Shown piece after piece: positions 8,256 to 18,305 of a stretch of 54,503 nt of DNA. The notes beneath the pieces are model-generated. The model ran no database searches, was not told the origin of the DNA, and was given only the letters and a program-made list of their open reading frames with translations. Numbering within the stretch: the stretch's first letter is position 1; each line of letters opens with the position of its first letter. The stretch is from Pleurocapsa sp. MO_226.B13. Its GTDB lineage: Bacteria > Cyanobacteriota > Cyanobacteriia > Cyanobacteriales > Xenococcaceae. The stretch spans positions 1-54,503 of the forward strand of contig JASJEI010000010.1 of NCBI GenBank assembly GCA_030064795.1. Reading direction: 5' to 3'. The position numbers and the translations under genes are program-made.

Positions 8256-8870
8256 TCAATGTTTTTCGTAGCAGGGCTGAGTTTCTAAATATTTAGCATT
8301 ATTATGTCTGATTTTTCTGGCTGGTATTCCCGCCCAGACTTCATTGGCTGGTATACTTTTGGTAACTACGCTACCCGCTCCGACTATTGAGTTTTTGCCG
8401 ATCGCACAACCAGGCAAAATAGTAGCCCCCGCACCAATCCAAACATTTTCTGCGATTGTTACTCCTACTTTGGATTCATCCCAAGGTAAGTCTCGATAGG
8501 GTTTTTCCTGAGAGATTACGTGATTGGATGCCACCAGAGATACCTGCTGAGCGAGCAACGAGTTTTTACCGATCGAGATTTCGCCACCTGCTGCCCGAAT
8601 GTTTGCTCCCGCACCGACGATCGCCCTTTCGGCAATTGTCAAGCGTCCTGGAGTCTTACTAAATGGCGATCGCACTCGGACGATAATTTCGGAAAATGGC
8701 CCGATCAGTGTTTCTGAACCAAGAGAAATTGCCTCAATATCGTCATATTCCCAAACTATGGGGGCGGATATATTAGCATCGGGATTTTTATATTGAACAT
8801 ACAGATTTCTCCATAAATGGACTAAGGGCTTTCTAGCGATCCAAAAGAGTTTTTGCCAGGGTTGTGTCAT
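8256..8870 (-). CDS. Left-handed beta-helix acyltransferase (WcaF/CysE-like)
   Basis: 204 residues built largely of hexapeptide repeats ([LIV]-G-x-x-x-x): IGPFSEIIV, VGAGANIRA, IGKNSLLAQ, VGVTIAENVWIGAGATILPG (split here), IGKNSIVGAGSVVTKSIPAN, ending WAGIPARKI. This is the trimeric O-acetyltransferase fold used by WcaF, NodL and maltose acetyltransferases with acetyl-CoA. The likely catalytic His is in VASNHVIS. Probable role: O-acetylation of a sugar residue in the polymer. Start ATG 8870, 17 bases after the stop of the preceding polysialyltransferase-like gene, same operon. Confidence 0.85.
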   Translation of the reverse strand: MTQPWQKLFWIARKPLVHLWRNLYVQYKNPDANISAPIVWEYDDIEAISLGSETLIGPFSEIIVRVRSPFSKTPGRLTIAERAIVGAGANIRAAGGEISIGKNSLLAQQVSLVASNHVISQEKPYRDLPWDESKVGVTIAENVWIGAGATILPGCAIGKNSIVGAGSVVTKSIPANEVWAGIPARKIRHNNAKYLETQPCYEKH

Positions 8871-8887
8871 GACTAGAAAATATTGCT

Positions 8888-11022
<2,135 letters not shown>

Positions 11023-11030
11023 TTATATCA

Positions 11031-11092
11031 GGCGAATCTCCTCTGCCATTTTGAGGGTAAACTCTTCTGATTCGATAACGCAGCGATCGCTA
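11031..11092 (-). pseudogene. kdsA 5'-end fragment A
   Basis: Minus-strand translation reads [19 protein letters not shown], nearly identical to residues 25-42 of the adjacent intact KdsA. It stops soon after (LI then stop). Together with fragment B at 11973-12019 it makes one continuous frame if the 11083-11972 stretch carrying the methyltransferase gene is removed. Confidence 0.65.
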
Positions 11093-11130
11093 ATATATAA
11101 GTTTTCTGTTATTTAAATTTGAACCATACT

Positions 11131-11937
11131 TCAAACATATCCAATTAATAAACAACGACTTCCAATGTGTTCCTTGATTTCGACATTTTTGAAATCAGCG
11201 TCTTTCATCATTTCTTTCAAGGCTTCAACAGAATAACACCACCAATCAGAACCATCGCCTTGTTGCGGCCAATATTCCACTATTGGTTTTCTCCGTCCGA
11301 GCAAGTTGGGCAATAAGTTATACATTAGAGTTCTTTTCTTGGACAGGCACAGACTCTCAACAATAATCTGCTTTTTCGTAAGCCGACGACAAACTTGCAG
11401 AGCCTTAATGGGATCGCGCAGATGGTATAGTAGTCCGCAGCACAGCACTAAATCAAAAGAGCTATCCAGCACTTTTTCTAGTTCATAAACAGTTGACTCA
11501 ACTATTTCAATTTTAGAATTATACAATTGCTTGATGAGTCGCGCTCCCTTTGACCAGGAGCCATCTTCCAAAAAATTTGACCATGGTGAAGAGAGATTGT
11601 CCTTGTATGTCTCCCAAGAACCTTTTCCTGCCAATGCATAATCCATCTGAGTAATATTCTTCAGATTGGCTAAAACTACCCGACTAGCCCCTCTTTTTTC
11701 ACATTCAAAACTTAATGCTCCATCCCAACCAGCTATATCAAGAACAGACAAACCTTCTAATGACTTGGGAATATGATAAAAACTAAATTCCTTAGTGTAT
11801 CGTTGTTCTGGAATTCCACCTTTCTCTTCAATAATACCAGCAACTTTTTCTCCATTTCCTAAATCGAAGCTATGATACCAAAGAAAATGGTTTTTAATTT
11901 CTTTTATTAGATTGTCTCTGTCTTTGTTTAGTTCCAT
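11131..11937 (-). CDS. Class I SAM-dependent methyltransferase
   Basis: 268 residues. Motif I is LSVLDIAGWDGALSFE (SAM-binding glycine loop in the form D-I-A-G-W-D-G), with an acidic motif II in VVLANLKN and the later SFDLVLCCGLLYHLRDP typical of the CmoB-like/DUF1698 branch. Likely role: methylation of a sugar or sugar nucleotide in the polymer; target unknown. Start ATG 11937 has an AGGAAA ribosome binding site about 8 bases upstream. The gene is bracketed by two pieces of a second kdsA 5' end and by two copies of CAGCGATCGC (11081-11090, 11973-11982), so it appears to be a late insertion in the operon. Confidence 0.7.
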   Translation of the reverse strand: MELNKDRDNLIKEIKNHFLWYHSFDLGNGEKVAGIIEEKGGIPEQRYTKEFSFYHIPKSLEGLSVLDIAGWDGALSFECEKRGASRVVLANLKNITQMDYALAGKGSWETYKDNLSSPWSNFLEDGSWSKGARLIKQLYNSKIEIVESTVYELEKVLDSSFDLVLCCGLLYHLRDPIKALQVCRRLTKKQIIVESLCLSKKRTLMYNLLPNLLGRRKPIVEYWPQQGDGSDWWCYSVEALKEMMKDADFKNVEIKEHIGSRCLLIGYV

Positions 11938-11972
11938 GTTTACCGATTTCCTTTTCTATTGATTTGATCATG

Positions 11973-12019
11973 CAGCGATCGCCAATTGAGAGAGTGTCTG
12001 TAATTTGAGTCTGATCCAT
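11973..12019 (-). pseudogene. kdsA 5'-end fragment B
   Basis: ATG at 12019 opens MDQTQITDTLSIGDRC on the minus strand, matching the KdsA N-terminus [15 protein letters not shown]. It is the start of the same decayed copy whose next segment is fragment A. The nine residues between GDR and PCV of intact KdsA are absent from the joined copy. Confidence 0.65.
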
Positions 12020-12029
12020 GATTTTCTAA

Positions 12030-12920
12030 TTATTGTGCGACTTTGACTGGTATTGGCATTTCATAACCAAGCTGCCGCATGGTAGAACCATGTAACTTTT
12101 CGAGGAGTTGTATCTGATCGTCAGTGTAATGTTCTTCCCAACCTGTGGCTTTACCAGCACGGAAATGATGGGGATGTTTCTGATGTAACTTTTCAAATGA
12201 GGGCATTTTATTAGCTTGATTATATCCCAGTCCAATAGTGGCTGAGATTTGCTCGCAAACCCCCAGAGGATCTGAAAGTAAATCTTCAAAGCGAATACGG
12301 ATTAATCTGCCGTCCAGAAGCGGAACTGCTTGAGTCCAAAGCTGATGATAATTACTCCATGAACCATATCCAACCTTTCCTCTAATAACTTTTTCTAAAG
12401 AAATTGTAGTCTGGTTACGATTGGCTTTTCGCAAATTAAATAAAGACCACAAAACTGCACCAGGATGGCGAATCGGTTGGATCGCGTATTCACCTTCAAA
12501 ATACTCTTTAAAGGGGAGTTCGTGAGTTTTGAGAAAGATAGGAGAATTGCGATCGGCTGCTAGTAACCGACGGTTTTTTGGTGTCAGGACATTTTTGCAT
12601 CCAGGCAATAAATAACGACAATTTTTATTGTATGGTGGTACATCTAAGTCATAGAGTGCAATCCACTTATTTAAGTCGTATATTTTGAAGATCCGATTAT
12701 TTAATTTATCCCATAGTTTTTGCCCGACTCCTGGCTTTCTGGAGCTATGTTTAACCTGATAACGCCAATTTTTGACAAAATAAGCCCCACCACTAGCAAA
12801 AAATTCAGCCTTTCTACTTCGGGGAGTTATAGCAGCAATCGGTCGTTCAAAATAGGTTATAATTGTTCGCTGCGTTAATGAGTTTCCCGATCGCGGATAG
12901 GAGGCAATGTATATAATCAT
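12030..12920 (-). CDS. Sulfotransferase domain protein
   Basis: PAPS-dependent sulfotransferase fold. The 5'-phosphosulfate loop is IASYPRSGNS at the very N-terminus, the 3'-phosphate motif is PIRHPGAVLWSLF, and the C-terminal FRAGKATGWEEHYT matches the conserved F-R-x-G-x-x-G-x-W PAPS-binding segment. ATG 12920 (296 residues, MIIYIASYPRSG) is preferred over the longer TTG start at 12935 because sulfotransferases of this type begin just ahead of the loop. It would move sulfate onto a hydroxyl of a sugar. A second, divergent sulfotransferase follows upstream. Confidence 0.85.
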   Translation of the reverse strand: MIIYIASYPRSGNSLTQRTIITYFERPIAAITPRSRKAEFFASGGAYFVKNWRYQVKHSSRKPGVGQKLWDKLNNRIFKIYDLNKWIALYDLDVPPYNKNCRYLLPGCKNVLTPKNRRLLAADRNSPIFLKTHELPFKEYFEGEYAIQPIRHPGAVLWSLFNLRKANRNQTTISLEKVIRGKVGYGSWSNYHQLWTQAVPLLDGRLIRIRFEDLLSDPLGVCEQISATIGLGYNQANKMPSFEKLHQKHPHHFRAGKATGWEEHYTDDQIQLLEKLHGSTMRQLGYEMPIPVKVAQ

Positions 12921-13071
12921 GTCAATATCATTCAATCTAGGTACATAAACAGAATCAATTACACATCTTTTTTTAGATTTAGATATTTAGAGCTAATTTT
13001 ATTAATCTTACCTATCTAGTTTTGTAGTTAAATTGAGATAAACATCGGCGTTGGTATTCTAAAAAAATCGC

Positions 13072-13977
13072 TCAACTCAGAACCTCAAACTTCTGAGTAA
13101 CTTGTTTAGTGATTCTGATAATTTCATCTATTTCATTATTAGTTAAGATTGAACGAGGTTTGCCTTCTCCAGCTTTTACTGTTTCTCCTCTGCCTTCTTT
13201 CATCTGTAAAATTTCAAATATTTTATCGGTTGAGTATGAAACCCCTAGCCATTTTAGAACTGACTCGGCGATACTTGGTTCTGAAATTAAATCCTCGTAA
13301 ACTACAAGAAAACTTTTATGGCTATTTTTTTCTTTGAAATCCATGAAATAATTATTTTGCTTTCTCCATGCTTCTGCTTCTTGTTCCATTGTAAATTCGC
13401 AGTCTTTTTTAAGTTCTTTCGCTTGTGAAATTGTTAATTGATTGCCTAAACCAGAGCTTTTTTTTAGGTGTTTGAAGTAGTGTGCTGCGACTATATCTAT
13501 TGGATTTCGAATTATAAAAATGAACTTAGCATCGGGATATAAATCTGAAAGCATTTCTAAAGTTCGGCAACCTTGACCATATTTAATTTCCTTAAATCCC
13601 CAAAACACATTTTTTTTCAGATCGGGGGGATTGAAAAAATTTTCGATGAAGGAGCGAAAAATATCTCTGACTTCCTTCTGACTATACCAGTTACACCATG
13701 CTGGCCATAATTTTGGATTTTTTAGTTCTCGGAGTGTAGCTCGAGGAGTATGAAGGGGGTTATTATACTTTGGAATGTTATGAAGTATCGTTTTATCTTC
13801 AAAATTGAAAAAATAAGCTTCGGCAACTTGGCTCAAAAAACCTCCGTGTTCCCCCCAAATTACTACATCTTCCGAGCTATTAAGAATTCTTTGCAAAAGA
13901 GTAGTTCCACTTCTATGTGTTCCCAGTAAAAATATAGGCGAGTTCTTATGGTTGTTGGATAAAAGTTTTTTCAGCAT
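13072..13977 (-). CDS. Sulfotransferase family protein
   Basis: 301 residues with the 5'-phosphosulfate loop FLLGTHRSGTTLLQR near residues 16-30 and the 3'-phosphate motif FIIRNPIDIVAAHYF near the middle, then FLVVYEDLISEP. This is the Sulfotransfer_3 type, different from the neighbour at 12030-12920, so the two probably sulfate different positions or residues. Soluble, no signal peptide. Start ATG 13977 with no strong ribosome binding site. AT-rich relative to kdsA. Confidence 0.8.
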   Translation of the reverse strand: MLKKLLSNNHKNSPIFLLGTHRSGTTLLQRILNSSEDVVIWGEHGGFLSQVAEAYFFNFEDKTILHNIPKYNNPLHTPRATLRELKNPKLWPAWCNWYSQKEVRDIFRSFIENFFNPPDLKKNVFWGFKEIKYGQGCRTLEMLSDLYPDAKFIFIIRNPIDIVAAHYFKHLKKSSGLGNQLTISQAKELKKDCEFTMEQEAEAWRKQNNYFMDFKEKNSHKSFLVVYEDLISEPSIAESVLKWLGVSYSTDKIFEILQMKEGRGETVKAGEGKPRSILTNNEIDEIIRITKQVTQKFEVLS

Positions 13978-14101
13978 AATTTAAATTATCTAATTGATGA
14001 GACACAGAAAGTCACTTAGAATGAGAATTTAAGCAATTTTGGCAAAAAGCGATCGCCCATAGAGAAAGTAATTAGAATTACCGCCTTGAATAACTTTAGT
14101 T

Positions 14102-15232
14102 TTACTTTGACTCTTTCAGGGCTTTTTGAAAACCATAATATGCTGGCTTGGGTGTCATATTAATACCTTCAAACATAAGCGCGAATTCATCTTCTCGATA
14201 ACTACCCATTTGCCCATCGTTTAATCCCCATAAATCAATGCGGTCAACACCACCTTCTCGAGCTGCTTTAACAACATTGTAATAATATTCTTTTTGTTTT
14301 TTTCTTCCTCGTTGGGTACCATCATTACCCACATCTAATTCAGTAATATAGACTTCTAGCCCCAAATCCTTATATCTTTTAATATTGTTTTTTAAGCCCT
14401 CCCAATCATAAGTCTGATTTGTGCTTAGATGCGTTTGAAATCCGACGGCATCCAGGGGGACTTTTTGATTAAGTAAATGCTTAACTAGCTGATAAAACAT
14501 TTGATATTCGTCGCTATCTGGAAATTCGATCCCATTATCTCGTAGTTCTAATTTATTATCAGTATATTTTCTGGCAATTTCCAATGCTCTACGAATATAG
14601 ACTGGATGTCGAGAAAGTATTTTGTCAGTTCCTGTCAGACCCGATTCATCTTCTTCCCATCCCAGTTGATTCCAGATTGTTCCTGTATATGGACTACCTC
14701 CTTCAAGCCAAAGAGCTTCATTAACCACATTCCAGATATCGATTTTGCTGCCATTATTGTTGCTGTGCATCACCTCCCGAATATAGTCTTCCATAATGTC
14801 TTCTAATTGCGCGTTAGTATAAGAGCCATTGCGAAACCATTGTGGATAATATTGATTGGGTCCGACTAAGAGATGGGCCATTTGTTCGAGTCCCCGATCC
14901 TCGAACCAGTTGACCGTAGTATTAAACTTCAAAAAATCATATTGTTTTAAACCCGTCCAAAGTCCACCAGGATAACATAAAACCGTTCCCGCACTAAGCT
15001 CTCGCTTAAATAACGCTCTATACTTTTGTTGGCTTCTACCGTCCGCTGGGAAAAAAGTATGATATGTTCCTACACTTCCAATTTTGGTATCGGATGTTGC
15101 CAATTCTTTTAACCTTTTACCATGTGGTACTATTTGGGCTGACAAGGTTTCAATTATAAAAACCAAGAAGACAGTTATCAGAAAAATCTTGATTATTACC
15201 AGTTTTTTTGGTTGAAAATAGCTAAATTTCAC
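14102..15232 (-). CDS. Secreted GH10 glycoside hydrolase (endo-xylanase family)
   Basis: 376 residues with an N-terminal basic stretch and hydrophobic segment (about 11-29) followed by LSAQ, a probable signal peptide or membrane anchor. The GH10 catalytic pair is visible: acid/base E172 in WNVVNEALW and nucleophile E298 in VYITELDVG; AVGFQTHLS is also typical. It cleaves beta-linked glycans by retention. Within a polysaccharide locus it more probably trims or releases the cell's own polymer than degrades plant xylan (inference). Start is GTG 15232, preceded by AAGG. First gene of the leftward block. Confidence 0.85.
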   Translation of the reverse strand: MKFSYFQPKKLVIIKIFLITVFLVFIIETLSAQIVPHGKRLKELATSDTKIGSVGTYHTFFPADGRSQQKYRALFKRELSAGTVLCYPGGLWTGLKQYDFLKFNTTVNWFEDRGLEQMAHLLVGPNQYYPQWFRNGSYTNAQLEDIMEDYIREVMHSNNNGSKIDIWNVVNEALWLEGGSPYTGTIWNQLGWEEDESGLTGTDKILSRHPVYIRRALEIARKYTDNKLELRDNGIEFPDSDEYQMFYQLVKHLLNQKVPLDAVGFQTHLSTNQTYDWEGLKNNIKRYKDLGLEVYITELDVGNDGTQRGRKKQKEYYYNVVKAAREGGVDRIDLWGLNDGQMGSYREDEFALMFEGINMTPKPAYYGFQKALKESK

Positions 15233-16022
15233 TTTCTTGACCTTATTTAACTCATTTGATTTTTAGTTAACTTGAGATTAGCTAAATATCGGCGTTTGTT
15301 TGCTCAAAAAAATTTATCGACTCTTGCTGTTTTGAGTGGGCGTAAGTTCGAGGAAACCTCGAACTGTCGATCGCAAGCGTGATTTTACAAGCTCGACTAT
15401 CGGAGTGGCTAGCAAATAACAGACACTTTAAAGAATTTAGCGGATACATTGAACATCATCACAGCTTCTCTATTCAAACATAGAGGTATTAAAACCTTCT
15501 CTATAGATTTTAAAAATAAAGGCTAGACTATTAGGTTAGATAAACTGCCTAGAATAAATATAAATATATCTTTTATGGTAACTTAGTGAGAGATATTAAT
15601 AGTCCGATTCACCAACTAAAGCACAATTGAGTGTTAATTGTCAATTCTTGGTATTTGTAGCTTGGGGAAAAGTACACACTTATTAACATTGTCAAGAAAT
15701 CCGTGGGTTTGCTCTAATTTGTAGATAGTATTGAAAAAATATAGAATTTCAGTATATTATTAAATTCAAGTATTTACTTGGTCGTAGCAATTAAATTGTA
15801 AAAGTTTTATTGCAAGTTTACACATCTAAGCTCGATTTTCGGGAATATACGGCATGATTAAAGGTTAGAGATCCAAGCAGCCCAAGCAGCCCAACTAAAA
15901 TTGACTACCTACGATCGATAAATGGGGTTCCCTGGTTTGGTCGTGAAGTATCAGTTACAAAATAAACGACTTTAAACTAAGTAAGTATTGAATCGACTCT
16001 AAGGGTTGAAGGATAAAAAGTC
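15233..16022. promoter_or_regulatory. Divergent intergenic region between the two polysaccharide blocks
   Basis: Nearly 800 bases with no supported gene, between the leftward GH10 operon and the rightward GT2 gene, hence the likely control region of both. It holds a perfect palindrome at 15346-15364, a candidate rightward promoter (TTGAAA 15731-15736, 16-base spacer, TATATT 15753-15758) and a short direct repeat AAGCAGCCC at about 15873-15892. The promoter call rests only on similarity to the housekeeping consensus. Confidence 0.35.
15346..15364. repeat. Palindrome GTTCGAGGAAACCTCGAAC
   Basis: Perfect 8-bp stem around AAA. The core CGAGGAAACCTCG recurs at 54486-54498 at the other end of the window, which suggests a dispersed palindromic repeat. 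It lies 114 bases upstream of the GH10 start and could also act as a 5' structure. Confidence 0.6.
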
Positions 16023-16217
16023 ATGAGAAAATACGAGCTAACAGGTGTTTTCTTAGGGTTTCTTCCGTTAATTTTTGGTTTTGTTCAATATTTTTACTGT
16101 TGCTTCATAAACCAAATTTGTGATGTTCGTAATTTAAGCCCAAAATCAAATCACTACCAACTCAAAGATAATGGATCGAACGTACCCAAAAATTTCAATT
16201 GTTACTCCTTCTTATAA
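16023..16217 (+). CDS. Possible small membrane ORF upstream of GT2
   Basis: 64 codons starting ATG 16023 with AAGGA nine bases upstream, which is a good ribosome binding site. Residues 7-31 are hydrophobic (TGVFLGFLPLIFGF, YFYCC). It overlaps the GT2 gene by 47 bases in another frame, so it may be a leader peptide, a decayed gene or chance. I do not recognise it. Confidence 0.2.
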   Translation: MRKYELTGVFLGFLPLIFGFVQYFYCCFINQICDVRNLSPKSNHYQLKDNGSNVPKNFNCYSFL

Positions 16218-16989
16218 TCAGGGGGAATTTATCGAATCAGCGATTCAAAGTGTGCTGTCACAAAATTATCCAAATTTTGAGCATATCATTTTGGATAATT
16301 GTTCTACAGACCGCACAGTGGAAATCTTACACAAGTATCCCCATTTAATCTGGAAATCTCAGCCAGATAAAGGTCAAAGCGATGCTCTCAATCAAGGTTT
16401 TCAGATGGCGACGGGAGACATCATCGGTTGGCTAAACGCTGACGATCTGTATCTACCTCAATGCTTTGAAAAAATCGTAGCTACTTTTGCCGACTCGCAA
16501 GGCGATCTGGTTTATGGAGACTATCGTTGGATCGACGAGCATGGTAAGATTATACAATTGAGACGAGAACTCGATTTTGATTGGTTTGTACTGAAATATC
16601 TTCATGTTTTGTATATACCCAGTACGACTACATTCTTCAAACGCAAAATCTTTGAAGAAGAGAACTTTTTAGATACTTCTTTGAAATATTCGATGGACTA
16701 TGAATTTTTCTTGCGTTTAGCTCGGCAGAACTATAAGTTTGTTCACATTAATGCTTATCTGGCGGATTTTAGATGGCACGAAAACAATAAGTCTGTAATC
16801 GCAGAGCAAAAGCAACAAGAAGAAAAACGAGAAGCTTTGTTACGCCACGATCGTTTTTTAGCCAAAATTCCCGTTCGGATTCAATCGGTTGTCCGCAATA
16901 TACTCGAATTATTAGCTAGAGGCAAACGCTACTGGTTGAAGGGTTGGAAGGGTTATTACTTCCAGCAATGGCAAACAAAGTCTGGTTAA
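16171..16989 (+). CDS. Glycosyltransferase family 2
   Basis: GT-A fold transferase of 272 residues. The start ISIVTPSYNQGEFIESAI, ILDNCSTDRT, the DxD-like NADDLYLP near 90, and MDYEFFLRLA toward the C-terminus are all standard for GT2. It would transfer a sugar from a nucleotide donor to the lipid-linked unit. A close paralogue (277 residues, the same N-terminal MDRTYPKISIVTPSYNQG) lies at 40435-41268, so this gene was duplicated within the locus. No membrane segment. Confidence 0.88.
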   Translation: MDRTYPKISIVTPSYNQGEFIESAIQSVLSQNYPNFEHIILDNCSTDRTVEILHKYPHLIWKSQPDKGQSDALNQGFQMATGDIIGWLNADDLYLPQCFEKIVATFADSQGDLVYGDYRWIDEHGKIIQLRRELDFDWFVLKYLHVLYIPSTTTFFKRKIFEEENFLDTSLKYSMDYEFFLRLARQNYKFVHINAYLADFRWHENNKSVIAEQKQQEEKREALLRHDRFLAKIPVRIQSVVRNILELLARGKRYWLKGWKGYYFQQWQTKSG

Positions 16990-17049
16990 CGGTTAACCAG
17001 ATTTCTAACCAGATGTTTACTTGAATTTACCTTTAAAAAAGAAACTAAG

Positions 17050-18045
17050 ATGAAAATTTTAATTACGGGTGGTAGGGGATATGTAGGTCGCACCTTGACT
17101 CGAATGCTGATGCAAGAGCATTCTGTCTGTGTAGTTGATAATAATAGATATGGTTTATCTCGGTTTACTCCCGAAGAATTAGAGTATTTCCAATTAAAAA
17201 ATATTGATATTCGCGATCGCCCCCAACTAGCTAGAGTTATTGAAGATTTTCAGCCCGAAGCGATCGTTCATTTGGCAGCAATTCACTATATTCCTGAGTG
17301 CGAGCAACAGCTTAACCTAGCCTTGTCAACCAACGTCGAAGGAACGGTTAACTTACTCTCGCTGTGTCCGCCAGATTGCCGATTTGTGTTTGCTAGTAGC
17401 GGAGCAATCTATAGTCCTCAAGATACACCCCACAACGAAGTCGAGTCCCCAACCGAACCCATGGATGTTTATGGCTTTACCAAGCTACAAGGCGAACACT
17501 ATGTTAGGTATTTTTCGAGCAGGATTGGCTTTTCTGCGATTATCGTGCGTTTATTTAACGTAGTTGGCCCTGGAGAAACTAACCCCCATTTATTACCAGA
17601 AATTTTTGCCCAACTAAAATCATCCCGACGCACGCTCAAATTGGGCAATCTGTCTCCCAAACGGGACTATATTGATGTTCGCGATGCTGCCAGAGGTTTT
17701 TGGGCCGTTACCTCGCGGGGAGAAGTGCCAAACAGAACGGTTGTCACCGTCAACTTGGGAACGATGAAGCAATATTCGGTAATGGAATTGCTCGACAAAA
17801 TCAGGACCATTAGCGGAATTGAATTTGAGATCGAACAAGATACCAAACGCCTGCGTAAAGTAGACCGACCGCATCTTTTTGCTGATATATCTCGAATCAA
17901 CCAACTATTTGACTGGAAGCCCCAGTTTGATATTAATGACACCATCCAAGCAATGATCCAAGAGCCTGACTTACCTGCTTATTTGCTCGATAAATATTCT
18001 CTATCTACCGCTACCAAGGTTAAGGCTGGATTATACGCTAGTTAG
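17050..18045 (+). CDS. NAD-dependent epimerase/dehydratase (SDR, GalE-like)
   Basis: 331 residues of the extended SDR family. The NAD-binding loop is ITGGRGYVGR (G-x-x-G-x-x-G) at the start with D at the end of beta-2 (VVDNN), the active-site set is FASSGAIY and the Y-x-x-x-K of YGFTKLQGE, and RLFNVVGPGE follows. It most resembles UDP-glucose 4-epimerase-like enzymes and would supply UDP-galactose or a related nucleotide sugar. Substrate is not certain. Follows GT2 by 60 bases, same direction. Confidence 0.8.
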   Translation: MKILITGGRGYVGRTLTRMLMQEHSVCVVDNNRYGLSRFTPEELEYFQLKNIDIRDRPQLARVIEDFQPEAIVHLAAIHYIPECEQQLNLALSTNVEGTVNLLSLCPPDCRFVFASSGAIYSPQDTPHNEVESPTEPMDVYGFTKLQGEHYVRYFSSRIGFSAIIVRLFNVVGPGETNPHLLPEIFAQLKSSRRTLKLGNLSPKRDYIDVRDAARGFWAVTSRGEVPNRTVVTVNLGTMKQYSVMELLDKIRTISGIEFEIEQDTKRLRKVDRPHLFADISRINQLFDWKPQFDINDTIQAMIQEPDLPAYLLDKYSLSTATKVKAGLYAS

Positions 18046-18199
18046 GAAAGGTGAACTTTTGCCTGGCTGTCTGGTTGGCTCGTTTTAGCTTGAGGCTCCA
18101 AAAAGCTTTTTGTCCCACGGCGATCGCTTCTGGCATTGCAGAGCTGCGAAAAGAGCTGGAAATTATAGCTTTAAGTTCTACTCCTAATATTCGCGCTCA

Positions 18200-18220
18200 T
18201 TGCTAGTTGCTGGTTGCTGG
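18200..18220. repeat. Heptamer repeat TTGCTGG, three copies
   Basis: TTGCTAG, TTGCTGG, TTGCTGG in tandem in the 260-bp gap between the epimerase and GT4 genes. STRR-type cyanobacterial repeat; no function inferred. Confidence 0.55.
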
Positions 18221-18305
18221 TTTCAAAGCATCTGACAACGGCTGCAATGCCAGAGATTTTTAATCAAAAAGTACTGACAAATTTTAGTTAACAATTATAT
18301 AGAAA

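Noticed and set aside
8456..8796. Three plus-strand ORFs opposite the acetyltransferase
   Set aside because: They are antisense frames of a well supported hexapeptide-repeat gene.
17620..17945. Two minus-strand ORFs opposite the SDR epimerase
   Set aside because: Shadows of the coding frame, with no start signal or family.
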